Below are positions 50,363 to 58,240 of a stretch of 64,000 bases of DNA, in pieces. The position numbers were made by a program, and so were the translations under genes. Numbering within the stretch: position 1 is the stretch's first letter; each line of letters opens with the position of its first letter. Below the pieces are notes generated by a model. The model did no database searches and had not been told where the DNA came from. It saw only the letters and a list, made by a program, of their open reading frames with translations. The DNA comes from Rubrobacter indicoceani (GTDB lineage Bacteria; Actinomycetota; Rubrobacteria; Rubrobacterales; Rubrobacteraceae): assembly GCF_003568865.1 (NCBI RefSeq), contig NZ_CP031115.1, forward strand, positions 2,418,001 through 2,482,000. The letters are read 5' to 3'.

Positions 50363-50922
50363 ACGGGTTCAACAGGTTCATACTTCTGCTGGTCGCGTTG
50401 CTGATGATCGTGGTCCCGGTGTTCCTGCTGCTGATGAACTTCGGGGTCATACCGCCGGACACCGTCAACCAGTACACGGGCTACAGAGCGGGTATCTCCT
50501 CGCTTCAGTCGGTGACGAGCCTTGACCTGACGGGGAGCACGACGAGGGTGATCTTCGTTGTAGTCGGCGCGCTGGTCGCGCTGATCGCGCTGCTTCTTCT
50601 GATGCGGGAGCTCACGTTCGGGAAGACCGTCGCCCGCAACGCGGTTATAGCGGACGACCCGGGTCGGGAGACAAGGCTTTCGGCGAAGGCCGTTCGCGCC
50701 CTCTCCGACGGTGCGGCTCGCGAGGCCGGGGCTGCGGATTCCTCCACCTCGCTCAGTTCGAAGAACAACGCCTACTTTGTTGAGAGCAGGATAAAGGTGC
50801 CCGAAGGCGAGAACTACACGGAGACGGCCAGCCGGGCGAGGTCGAACATCCGACGGGTTCTTGAGTTGCAGAACGTGCAGATCAGAGACGTTGAGGTCAC
50901 CGTACAGGGCAAGAGTTCCTGA
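50359..50922 (+). CDS. AmaP-like membrane anchor, copy 2
   Basis: 187 residues with the same two-TM topology (NRFILLLVALLMIVVPVFLLL; ~72-92) and a C-terminal domain SSLSSKNNAYFVESRIKVPEG. Tandem paralogue of copy 1 in a coupled pair, so the anchor may be a heteromer. Confidence 0.85.
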   Translation: MNGFNRFILLLVALLMIVVPVFLLLMNFGVIPPDTVNQYTGYRAGISSLQSVTSLDLTGSTTRVIFVVVGALVALIALLLLMRELTFGKTVARNAVIADDPGRETRLSAKAVRALSDGAAREAGAADSSTSLSSKNNAYFVESRIKVPEGENYTETASRARSNIRRVLELQNVQIRDVEVTVQGKSS

Positions 50923-50953
50923 GGGTGCGGAGCGAGAGGAAAGGTATGAAAGC

Positions 50954-51160
50954 ATGAACGGATGGACGAACAAACATTACGGGGCCGTTATCGGACTGCT
51001 GTTGATCGTGCTGGTTTCGATCATCGGCCTCGGGCCCACGGCGCTTGCGTTGCTTTTCGCGGTGATCGGTTACTTTATCGGCTCCTACCTCGACGGTGAG
51101 TTCGACCTGGAGGATGTCCGAGCACGCGCCCAGAGCCGCGTCGGCGGAGACCAGGGCTAA
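50954..51160 (+). CDS. DUF2273 small membrane protein
   Basis: 68 residues, ATG behind GAGAGGAAAGG. Two close TM helices (HYGAVIGLLLIVLVSIIGLGP; ALALLFAVIGYFIGSYLDG) and an acidic tail, the DUF2273 pattern regularly found in asp23/amaP operons. Confidence 0.88.
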   Translation: MNGWTNKHYGAVIGLLLIVLVSIIGLGPTALALLFAVIGYFIGSYLDGEFDLEDVRARAQSRVGGDQG

Positions 51161-51288
51161 CAGGCAGCAGACCTCAGGGGGAGTCAGTCTCCTCTGTTTT
51201 CAAGGAAGATCCGGAGGGCCGAGCCTTCCGGACGTACCCGATGCGAAGTAAGCAAGTCTCTATTCAGGCTACGAACAGGAGGCAGAAC

Positions 51289-51771
51289 TTGAACTTCAAC
51301 AGACAGGAAATTCAGTGGGGACCGGTTGCCATCGGCTGGGTGGCTGCGGTGGTGGCGTTTATCGTGCTGGGGTTGATCCTCGGCGCTATAGCGAGCGCTA
51401 TCGGCCTGGCCGGTGATACAACGACCGCCGAGGCTCAGGCAAACGCCGGCGAACTCGGCGCCGGGGCGTTTGTCGGGTCCATGATCGTGGGCTTCCTCGC
51501 TCACGCCGTCGGTGGTTTCGTCGCCGGAACCCGGGCGAGGGTGAACCCGACCCTGAACGGCGTGATGGTCGCGGTCTTCGGCCTCGTGGTCGTCGTGGTG
51601 CTGACTATCCTTATAACCGTCTTCGGTGGGATCTTCTTCTCCGGTGCGGGTTCGACCGGTACGCCCGGTTTCCTTGGATATGCCGGGGCCGGTTTTGTTA
51701 CGGTCCTTGTAAACTTTATCTTTAACGCACTCGGCGGTTTCGTCGGTGGTCGTTTTAGCCAGGGCAGGTAA
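51289..51771 (+). CDS. four-TM hypothetical membrane protein of the stress operon
   Basis: 160 residues from a TTG six bases after AGGAGG; an upstream ATG at 51241 is less likely. Four Gly/Ala/Val-rich TM helices, including FVGSMIVGFLAHAVGGFVAG and GFLGYAGAGFVTVLVNFIFN with GGRFSQGR at the end. It resembles YqhQ/TIGR04086-type small membrane proteins. Last gene before a terminator. Confidence 0.7.
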   Translation: MNFNRQEIQWGPVAIGWVAAVVAFIVLGLILGAIASAIGLAGDTTTAEAQANAGELGAGAFVGSMIVGFLAHAVGGFVAGTRARVNPTLNGVMVAVFGLVVVVVLTILITVFGGIFFSGAGSTGTPGFLGYAGAGFVTVLVNFIFNALGGFVGGRFSQGR

Positions 51772-51805
51772 GCCTTACCAGGAAATTCTCCTACGGGCGA
51801 TACCG

Positions 51806-51839
51806 AGCGGCCTCTTCTTTGAGGGAGAGGCCGCTTTCT
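51806..51839 (+). terminator. terminator of the envelope-stress operon
   Basis: Perfect 9-bp stem AGCGGCCTC (51806-51814) / GAGGCCGCT (51827-51835), 12-nt loop, followed by TTTCT. Confidence 0.7.
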
Positions 51840-51910
51840 GGTGCGGTGAGCCGTTTAAAGCTCTCGGGAGGCTGGAAACCGCCGGTCTTGTAGGTTAGCG
51901 TCTTCTCCGT

Positions 51911-52789
51911 ATGAGCAACGGTGCTTATCGAAATGGAGGGCGCGGGTCCGCACGCAGGGGCTTTGCCGCGAGGCAGAGACAACGTCTGCGCCGCAGGATC
52001 GCCCTGCTGGCGGTGCTGTGCGTTGCGGTGGTGATCTTCGGTCTCGTCTTCGCCGGTGTGAAGGGCGCGATGCGGGCTATGGAGGAGCGTTCGGCAAGAA
52101 CGGAGCCACCCTCAGCCACCGGGGAGACAGCGGAAGGCGGGACCCGGCAGGCCGGGAGCGCGCCGGAGGCCAAAGAGCGCACCGAGCTGGCAGCGGCGAA
52201 GACCTGCGACGCGCTGGATGTGCTTGTTGACCCGAGGCATCCCCTGCCGGACTGGTACGCTCCGGATGACCTTGTGTACATACTCGGCTACGGGGTTCCA
52301 ACGACATCCGGCGACCTGCCGCTGAGGCGGGAGGCGGCGGAGAACCTCGGGGAGTTGTCTGCTGCGGCGGCTGCGGCGGGAGAAGAAGTGCTGGTCTCTT
52401 CGGCCTACCGCTCGTACGCCGAGCAGCAGGAGATCTTCCAGCACTACACGGGGATCTACGGCGACTGGGTCGAGAACGTCAGCGCGCCCCCCGGTCAGAG
52501 TCAGCACCAGCTCGGCACGACGGTTGACTTCACCAGCTCCGAGGTCGGCTACGAGTTGCTCCCGGCCTTCGGGCAGACGGCCGCCAGCCGGTGGCTCGCG
52601 GAGAACGCCTGGCGGTACGGCTTCATCAACACCTACCCGGTGGAGGACAGCGCCGGAACGGGGAGACAGGCCGAACCCTGGGAGTACCGCTACGTCGGGG
52701 TGAAGCGGGCGCAGGCGATCCACGACTCCGGTCTGAGCCTCAGAAAGTACCTGAGGCAGAATGGCAAAGCCCCCTGCGAAGCGGCGTGA
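51911..52789 (+). CDS. D-alanyl-D-alanine carboxypeptidase, VanY/M15B family
   Basis: 292 residues. Arg-rich N-terminus, one TM/signal anchor (~37-57), a linker, then the M15B domain: LVSSAYRSYAEQQEIF, PPGQSQHQLGTTVDFT (zinc His and Asp), WLAENAWRYGFINTYP and EPWEYRYVG (Glu plus zinc His position replaced by the usual WE-x-R/H). It trims the terminal D-Ala of peptidoglycan stems outside the membrane. Overlaps the TRIC gene by 29 bp. Confidence 0.87.
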   Translation: MSNGAYRNGGRGSARRGFAARQRQRLRRRIALLAVLCVAVVIFGLVFAGVKGAMRAMEERSARTEPPSATGETAEGGTRQAGSAPEAKERTELAAAKTCDALDVLVDPRHPLPDWYAPDDLVYILGYGVPTTSGDLPLRREAAENLGELSAAAAAAGEEVLVSSAYRSYAEQQEIFQHYTGIYGDWVENVSAPPGQSQHQLGTTVDFTSSEVGYELLPAFGQTAASRWLAENAWRYGFINTYPVEDSAGTGRQAEPWEYRYVGVKRAQAIHDSGLSLRKYLRQNGKAPCEAA

Positions 52790-53447
52790 TCCCCCTCAGC
52801 CCGGACGCACCGGTAGAGCCGCCCGGGTGATGCTCTACGCGCTGGACCTTATCGGGGTGGCGGTCTTTGCAGTGAGCGGCGCGCTCGCGGCCGGCAGGCA
52901 GCGAATGGATTTCTTCGGGGTGATCGTCGTGGCGGTCATCACGGCCATCGGCGGCGGAACCATCCGGGATGTGATCCTCGACAACCGCCCGCTTTTCTGG
53001 ACTTCGGATGCAAACTACCTGTACGTTATCCTGCTGGCCGCTCTGGTGACGATGTTTTATTCCCGCTTTGTCCGTCCACCGAGGAGATCCCTGCTGGTCG
53101 CCGATGCTTTCGGTCTGGGCCTCTTTACCTACGTTGGGGCCGAAGCCGCCTACAACGCCGGAACGATCGGGATAGTCGTGGTTATGATGGGCGTTGTTAC
53201 GGGCGTGGCCGGGGGCATCCTGCGAGACGTGCTCTGCAACGTGGTCCCGCTTGTGCTGCGGCGGGAGGTCTACGCGACCGCCGCTATCCTGGGCGGCTGT
53301 GTCTACCTCCTGCTCCAGCGGCTCGGGGCCGGAGACCCCCTCCTTATAACCCTGACCGCGGCCCTTACGACCCTTCTCAGGCTCGCCGCGATCCGCTACG
53401 ACCTCGACATCCCGCCCATCGTCCCGAAGGACGACGAGCGTACGTAA
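52761..53447 (+). CDS. TRIC-family (UPF0126) monovalent cation channel
   Basis: 228 residues, six to seven TM helices in two repeats: ALDLIGVAVFAVSGALAAG...GGGTIRDVILD and ADAFGLGLFTYVGAEAA...GGILRDVLCN. These GGGxxRD repeats mark trimeric intracellular cation channel homologues. Starts inside the 3' end of the VanY gene. Confidence 0.92.
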   Translation: MAKPPAKRRDPPQPGRTGRAARVMLYALDLIGVAVFAVSGALAAGRQRMDFFGVIVVAVITAIGGGTIRDVILDNRPLFWTSDANYLYVILLAALVTMFYSRFVRPPRRSLLVADAFGLGLFTYVGAEAAYNAGTIGIVVVMMGVVTGVAGGILRDVLCNVVPLVLRREVYATAAILGGCVYLLLQRLGAGDPLLITLTAALTTLLRLAAIRYDLDIPPIVPKDDERT

Positions 53448-53489
53448 GCGCCTCTGCTCTCTGAGGGAGGTTTCACGAGAACGCCCCGA

Positions 53490-53513
53490 CCGTACGCGGG
53501 GACGGGGGTTTTT
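53490..53513 (+). terminator. terminator after the TRIC gene
   Basis: CCCCG-ACCGTACG-CGGGG hairpin continues through ACGGGGG into TTTTT. It separates the TRIC gene from the next promoter. Confidence 0.65.
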
Positions 53514-53515
53514 CC

Positions 53516-53545
53516 TTGACCACCAGGCCACAGGCGGGCTAGAGT
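53516..53545 (+). promoter_or_regulatory. sigma-70 promoter of the ABC binding-protein gene
   Basis: TTGACC (53516-53521) and TAGAGT (53540-53545) with an 18-bp spacer, about 40 bp before the start codon, which has GGGAG upstream. Confidence 0.65.
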
Positions 53546-53589
53546 CTGCTGGTCTCGGTCCGGGAATTTCTTACAAAGAGGGAGTCTGG

Positions 53590-54420
53590 ATGTCGAAGCG
53601 GTTTTTGCCTGTCGGGTTGCTGGTGCTGCTCGTTGCGGTCGCGTGCGGGGCCGGCGGTTCGGAGACCCCCGAGCAGGCGTCGAGCGGATCGTGCGACACC
53701 GAAAACCCGCCGCTCTACAAGGTGGATACGCTCACCGTCGCGACCGACAGCCCGGCCTATCCACCCTGGTTTGAGGGTTCGCCGGAGAACTACTCCGGCT
53801 TTGAAGGAGACGTGGCGAACCAGATCGCAAACCGCATGACCCTCCCCGTAACGTGGGTCGAGGAGCCGTTCAACACTTCCTACGCCCCCGGCGCGAAAGA
53901 CTGGGACATGGCCCTGAACCAGATCACGATAACCGAAGAGCGGGAACGGGACGTCTCCTTCTCCAGGGGCTACTTCGACAACGCTCAGGGCATCCTTGCC
54001 CGGGAAGGCTCTCCCGCCGTAGGCGCGCGGTCCCTGTCAGACCTCGAAGGCGTGAGGCTCGGAGCACAGGTCGGCACCACGAGCCTCACCTTTGTAGACA
54101 GAGAGATATCACCGGAGCGGGAAGTCAGCGTCTACGAGACCTCCGAGGAGGCCCGCGCGGCCCTCGAGAGTGGCCGGATAGACGCCTTCGTCACCGACCT
54201 CGCAACGACCGTTTACCTCCGCGACTTCGAGGTGGAAGACTCCGTTGTCGTCGGGCAGTACCCGGCAAACGAGCAGTTCGGCATCGTCTTTCAGAGAGAT
54301 AACGAGCTCGTCGGGTGCGTGAACCAGATTCTCGCCGAGATGGAAGAGGACGGGACCCTTGAAAACCTGCGAAACGAGTACCTCCAGCGGTACCTCGATG
54401 TCCCGGAACTCGAGGGCTGA
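53590..54420 (+). CDS. amino-acid-type ABC transporter substrate-binding lipoprotein
   Basis: 276 residues. Lipobox VAVAC at Cys19. The solute-binding family 3 pattern is clear: LTVATDSPAYPPWFEG, GFEGDVANQIANRM, WDMALNQITITEERERDVSFS, LGAQVGTTSLTFVD, IDAFVTDLATTVYL, EQFGIVFQRDN. No permease or ATPase gene is adjacent, so it is an orphan binding protein here. Polar amino acids are the likely ligands. Confidence 0.9.
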   Translation: MSKRFLPVGLLVLLVAVACGAGGSETPEQASSGSCDTENPPLYKVDTLTVATDSPAYPPWFEGSPENYSGFEGDVANQIANRMTLPVTWVEEPFNTSYAPGAKDWDMALNQITITEERERDVSFSRGYFDNAQGILAREGSPAVGARSLSDLEGVRLGAQVGTTSLTFVDREISPEREVSVYETSEEARAALESGRIDAFVTDLATTVYLRDFEVEDSVVVGQYPANEQFGIVFQRDNELVGCVNQILAEMEEDGTLENLRNEYLQRYLDVPELEG

Positions 54421-54429
54421 CCGGAAACC

Positions 54430-55400
54430 GGAACAGGCGGCCTCTCCGCGGAGCGCTGCAGTCAGCAGCCGCTCGAACTCCTCGGGCTTTTCGATGTGCG
54501 GTGAGAGACCGCAGTCTTCTATAAGTTCCTCGCGGTAACGCCCGCCATTGTCGGTGTAGGCATCGAGGAGCAGAGGCATCTGGGAGACCATCGGCCGCGG
54601 CCGACAGACCTCGGTGCCGGGCCAGCCGGGAACGAGGCCGAGCTGGCCGAGGAACCCGAAATCAAGCAGGGAAGTGTCCGAGACGATCTGGTCCTCAGCG
54701 CCCCGAACCCACAGAACCTGCGGCTTCTCCTTCCCTGCGAACAAGGTCGCAAAGGCGCTCAGGCTGCAGTATTTCGGGGAGATGACGTTGTCCATGCCGA
54801 CGCTTCCGGGTGCGACACCGGGCCAGTTCCCGGAGGTCGTTATGTCACCGGGGTAGTTTGCCTCCTCTGCCTCTGTGGAGAGCAGCGAGGTGACGAACTT
54901 CTCTTCCATCTCCGGTCCGAGCAGGAACGGCGGCTTGAAGTAAAAGGTGTTTATGACGTTGCCGGGGAGTTCGGGTCTTCGGCGGAGCGGTCGCCCCCGG
55001 CCAGACGCTTCACGAACTCCGGGTTCGCGGTGCCGCCGCCGGAGCCGGCGAAGTCCGGGTAACAGGGCGTTCCGCTTGCATCCTTCGTACCACCAAGCCC
55101 GTGGGGCGACATGGGGTTTATGGGCGGGATCCCGCCCACCGCCTGCTGGTACTCCATCGCGTACCACATCGCCACCCCGCCCCCCACGTCGCACCCAGAG
55201 GCTTCGTCTCCGAACCGCCGAAACCCCGGGGATCCGGTGCGATGCCCCGAAACCCATCTTGAAGACGAGACGTCACCGTGTACGAAAACGACCGGCCTTC
55301 CATCACCCGGGTCGGATTCGAGATACACCGTCCGCAGACGCGGCGTCCCGATGGCCCTTGTACTCAGGCCTGTTATCCCGGCAAAATTCGACTCGCCCAT
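54430..55400 (-). pseudogene. decayed alpha/beta hydrolase
   Basis: Pieces of one alpha/beta hydrolase are spread over two frames: VVFVHGDVSSSR (oxyanion strand), then FRGIAPDPRGFGGSETKPL in another frame, DVGGGVAM returning to the first, and NVINTFYFKPPF in the second again. The nucleophile elbow G-x-S-x-G is deleted, the Asp motif VLWVRGAEDQIVS survives, and the catalytic His spot reads CGLSPHIEKPEEF, with Leu where GHSPH is usual. No terminal stop is at the expected end. At least three frameshifts plus an internal deletion show a dead gene. Confidence 0.85.
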
Positions 55401-55491
55401 CGTCTAGCCTCCAACCTCCGGCTTGCAAGAACCTCCAGCCGTAAGGTGTCCCGTCGCAACCGCCGGTTCCGCGTAAAGGGTGAAGTCGCGG

Positions 55492-55522
55492 TTGAGATAT
55501 ACGATGCAACAGGTGGCACAAT
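55492..55522 (+). promoter_or_regulatory. weak promoter candidate for the structured RNA
   Basis: TTGAGA (55492-55497) and CACAAT (55517-55522) with a 19-bp spacer would start transcription near 55529, just before the first hairpin. Confidence 0.35.
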
Positions 55523-55528
55523 GCCGGG

Positions 55529-55714
55529 GATGGTGCTATCTTGCAGATAGGTGATGTAATTCGGGTAGGAGGAAAGAGTCCGATGGACAGCTAGCCTGAA
55601 TAATATTCCACGGGGGACTGATACCGTAAGGGAACCCGCTGGACCGGGCCGGGAACGTGGACGCCGTATGTCGCGAGCGCAACCACCTTACCGGCCCGGA
55701 TATTTTTTGCTTTT
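55529..55714 (+). ncRNA. orphan structured RNA candidate with four hairpins and intrinsic terminator
   Basis: No ORF of note, lower GC in the loops, and four well-formed stems on the plus strand: H1 CTATC/GATAG (55536-55550); H2 GGGTAG/CTAGCC with apical GTCC-GAT-GGAC (55563-55596); H3 CCA-CGGG/CCCG-C-TGG with an inner CC-GTAA-GG GNRA loop (55608-55642); H4 CCGGGCCGG/CCGGCCCGG with inner GTGG/CCAC (55644-55699) followed by TTTTTT and TTTT. No plus-strand gene follows, so it is not an obvious leader. It does not match the TPP, cobalamin, glycine, c-di-GMP, T-box, RNase P, SRP or tmRNA consensus I know. Confidence 0.55.
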
Positions 55715-55733
55715 CCGCTGATCTGCGGGTTTT
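55715..55733 (+). terminator. second small hairpin and T-run
   Basis: CCGC-TGATCT-GCGG is followed by GTTTT. It backs up the terminator of the structured RNA, or acts in the convergent arrangement with the PCP-reductase-like gene. Confidence 0.5.
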
Positions 55734-55920
55734 ATTTAAAGCGGTACTGACGGTACATGCTGGCCGACTCGTCTACGTCGGCTTCTGTTACGTGGTCCCG
55801 GCCCCGGCTTATTATTCGGTCCTCGATGCGTTTGCGGATAAAACGCCGCATCAGAAACGGGCTGCGTCTGATGCGCCTGTCGGCCTCCGGGTCCCAGGTT
55901 ATTTCGGTTTTCTCAGACAT
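55732..55920 (-). CDS. PCP_red-domain small protein
   Basis: 62 residues, ATG behind GAAAGGAACTTCCG. WDPEADRRIRRSPFLMRRFIRKRIEDRIISRGRDHVTEADVDE matches the short domain (PCP_red) found at the end of protochlorophyllide reductase BchB and as standalone proteins in non-phototrophs. Highly basic; possible nucleic-acid or FeS-related role unknown. Confidence 0.75.
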   Translation of the reverse strand: MSEKTEITWDPEADRRIRRSPFLMRRFIRKRIEDRIISRGRDHVTEADVDESASMYRQYRFK

Positions 55921-55965
55921 CGGAAGTTCCTTTCGTCCTTTTCGAGAAATTCCAGCTCTCGCGGA

Positions 55966-55994
55966 ATTCTATCCCAGAGAAGGTCCCTGGGATA
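55966..55994 (-). promoter_or_regulatory. -10 box overlapped by an 8-bp inverted repeat upstream of the PCP_red gene
   Basis: On the minus strand TAGAAT (55966-55971) runs into TATCCCAG/CTGGGATA arms (55970-55977 and 55987-55994, 9-bp spacer). The overlap suggests repression by a dimeric regulator. Confidence 0.45.
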
Positions 55995-56050
55995 TACACC
56001 CTGCCACTATTCGTCCCTGGCGACGGTGAACGGGGAACCGGGCCGGAGGG

Positions 56051-57214
56051 CTATAGTGCGGCGTCCGGTGCTTTAAAGGGATCGTGGCGCATGTAGTAGG
56101 AGATGTTGCGTCGGGTTACTTCGCGTTCCTGCTCCACGTACCCCTCGATAGCGCGGCGGAACGCGGGGTGGCGGATCTCGTGCGCCGAGTAGGTCGTCGT
56201 CGGGAGAAAGCCTCGCGCAAGCTTGTGTTCACCCTGCGCCCCGGCCTCGAAGAGTTCCATCCCGCGCTCGATGCAGAACTCGGTCTGCTGGTAGTAGCAG
56301 AGTTCGAAATGAAGGTTGCGCCGGTCCTGGAGCGTTCCCCAGTAGCGCCCGAAAAGCGAGTTCCCCTTGTAGAAGTTCAACGCCCCGGCGAGCATCCCGT
56401 CGCCTTCGGAGGCCGCTACAAGAAGGATACGGTCGGCCATCGTCTCAAAGACCTCCTCAAAGAACTCTGCGGTCAGGTACGGGCTGCCCCACTTTCTGTC
56501 CGAAGTGTCGAGGTAGAAGTGGAACATCGCCTGCGCGTGGTGCGGTTCAAGGTTATCTCCGGTGAGGCGCTCTATCTTGAGGTCTGCGTCGAGCTGGCGG
56601 CGTTCGCGGGCGATCTGCCGGCGGCGTTTGCTCTGCATCGCCCCGAGGTAGTCGTCGAACCCGGCGTAGCCCCGGTTGCGCCAGTGGAACTGCATCGAGT
56701 GCCGGATGGCGAAGCCTCGATCCCTGAACTCCGGGACCTCATCGTCCGGCAGGAAAAGAGCGTGGGTGGAGCTCACCCCGGCCTGATCCCCAATTTGAGC
56801 CGCAGCGTCCAGAAGCGCGTCTTTTATGGTGGCTTTCAGGCTGCCGGGGAGTTCGTCCCGGACAAGGAACTTCGGCCCCGTCGCCGGGGTGAACGGGACG
56901 GCCATCGTGAGCTTGGGATAGTACGGCATCCCGTTTTGCTGGTAGGCGTGAGCCCAGTCCCAGTCAAAGATAAACTCGCCGTAGCTGTCCGTCTTTACGT
57001 AGGTGCAGAGCGCGCCCAGAAGCTCAGATTCGCCGTCTATGTCTTCCGTGCAGAGCAGGTAGACCGGCATCCAGCCCGTTCCGCTTCCGACGCTCCCGCT
57101 CCGCTCCAGGGCGAGCAGAAACTCATGGTCGAAAAAGGGGAAGTCCGGCGGTTCCACGGCGCGCCACTTCTCGCGCTTGACCTGATCTATCGTGAGGACG
57201 CTTTCTATCTGCAA
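56051..57214 (-). CDS. FemAB/PF04339-like acyltransferase
   Basis: 387 residues of two GNAT-like halves. YAGFDDYLGAMQSKRRRQIARERRQL and FYLDTSDRKWGSPYLTAEFFEEVFETM are typical of the DUF482/PF04339 family, and GALNFYKGNSLFGRYWG and ARGFLPTTTYSAHEIRHP of its second half. The family is related to Fem enzymes that add amino acids to cell wall or lipid precursors; biochemical role not settled. Cytoplasmic. Confidence 0.85.
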   Translation of the reverse strand: MQIESVLTIDQVKREKWRAVEPPDFPFFDHEFLLALERSGSVGSGTGWMPVYLLCTEDIDGESELLGALCTYVKTDSYGEFIFDWDWAHAYQQNGMPYYPKLTMAVPFTPATGPKFLVRDELPGSLKATIKDALLDAAAQIGDQAGVSSTHALFLPDDEVPEFRDRGFAIRHSMQFHWRNRGYAGFDDYLGAMQSKRRRQIARERRQLDADLKIERLTGDNLEPHHAQAMFHFYLDTSDRKWGSPYLTAEFFEEVFETMADRILLVAASEGDGMLAGALNFYKGNSLFGRYWGTLQDRRNLHFELCYYQQTEFCIERGMELFEAGAQGEHKLARGFLPTTTYSAHEIRHPAFRRAIEGYVEQEREVTRRNISYYMRHDPFKAPDAAL

Positions 57215-57267
57215 AGCGGGGCTCGTCTTTCCGGGTGTGGGGATAGACAGTTGAAGAATTTCCTATT

Positions 57268-58143
57268 TTAACCCGCCGAACCGCGCAAGTTGAGAACGCC
57301 TTCATGTATCACGGCCATATCCTCCTCGCCGCGTCCGACTTCGATCGCGGCGTCCATGTACGCTGCGGCGGCTTCGGTAACCTTTGTTGCGGTGTCTCCG
57401 GCGGCGTCCATTACAAGGCCCGCATCCTTGCGGGCAAGCTTGAGGGGAAAGCTCGTCTTGTAGTCGCCCGAGATCATCAACCCTGATTTCATCTGTGCGT
57501 ATGGCAGGTCGAGCGGCCCGCCCTCGATGGCCCCGAGGAAATCCTGCGGGTCAACGCCGAGTTCCTTGGCGACCGCGAGCGTCTCCGCAAGGGTGGCGAG
57601 CAGCCCGACGATCCAGTCGTTTGTAACCAGCTTGAGCCTGCTCCCCGCCCCGACGGGCCCGACCCACAGCGTCTTTTTCCCGATGGCCTCGAAAACCGGG
57701 GCGACCTTGCCGGAGACCTCTTCCGGCCCCGAAGCCAGCACGACAAGCTCCCCGGCCTCGGCGGGCTGCCTCGTCCCGAGAACCGGCGCGTCTATAAAAG
57801 CGATCCCCTTCTTAAGGGCGAGGTTCTGCAACCGCTTGCAGCCCTCCACCCCGACCGTCCCCGTCTGAACCCAGACCGCCCCGCCTGCAAGCGCGTCCAG
57901 AACCCCGCCCTCCACGACCTCGGCGGTAACGTCGGCGTTCGGGAGCATCGTGACAAGGAAGTCAGCCTCGCTCGCCGCCTCGGACGCGGAATCCGCGACG
58001 GTCGCACCATCGCCCGAGAGCGGCTCGGCCTTCTCCTTTGAGCGGTTCCAGACCGAAACGTCGAAGTCGCTTGCGAGCAGGTTCTTCGCCATCGCCGCAC
58101 CCATGATGCCCGTGCCGAGCACCGCTGTTTTTCCATTTGCCAT
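57268..58143 (-). CDS. NAD(P)-dependent beta-hydroxyacid dehydrogenase family
   Basis: 291 residues. Rossmann AVLGTGIMGAAMAKNLL, FIDAPVLGTRQPAEAGELVVLASG (substrate motif), GAGSRLKLVTNDWIVGL with the catalytic Lys, and the C-terminal helical domain with YKTSFPLKLARKDAGL. Members include 3-hydroxyisobutyrate and glyoxylate/succinic semialdehyde reductases. Substrate not resolvable by eye. Confidence 0.9.
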   Translation of the reverse strand: MANGKTAVLGTGIMGAAMAKNLLASDFDVSVWNRSKEKAEPLSGDGATVADSASEAASEADFLVTMLPNADVTAEVVEGGVLDALAGGAVWVQTGTVGVEGCKRLQNLALKKGIAFIDAPVLGTRQPAEAGELVVLASGPEEVSGKVAPVFEAIGKKTLWVGPVGAGSRLKLVTNDWIVGLLATLAETLAVAKELGVDPQDFLGAIEGGPLDLPYAQMKSGLMISGDYKTSFPLKLARKDAGLVMDAAGDTATKVTEAAAAYMDAAIEVGRGEEDMAVIHEGVLNLRGSAG

Positions 58144-58240
58144 CTTGTAGTCCCCTCAGTCCGCGTACGGAGGTTGGATACCCGTTTGTCCCGGCGGGAT
58201 AACGGTGGGATAAGGCCGGGGTAACGGGGATAACACCGGG

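Noticed and set aside
55529-55714. TPP riboswitch or RNase P reading of the structured RNA
   Set aside because: Short matches (GAGGAAAG, CTGATA) occur but the required CUGAGA, ACCUGAU and paired helices of TPP, or the length and P4 of RNase P, are missing.
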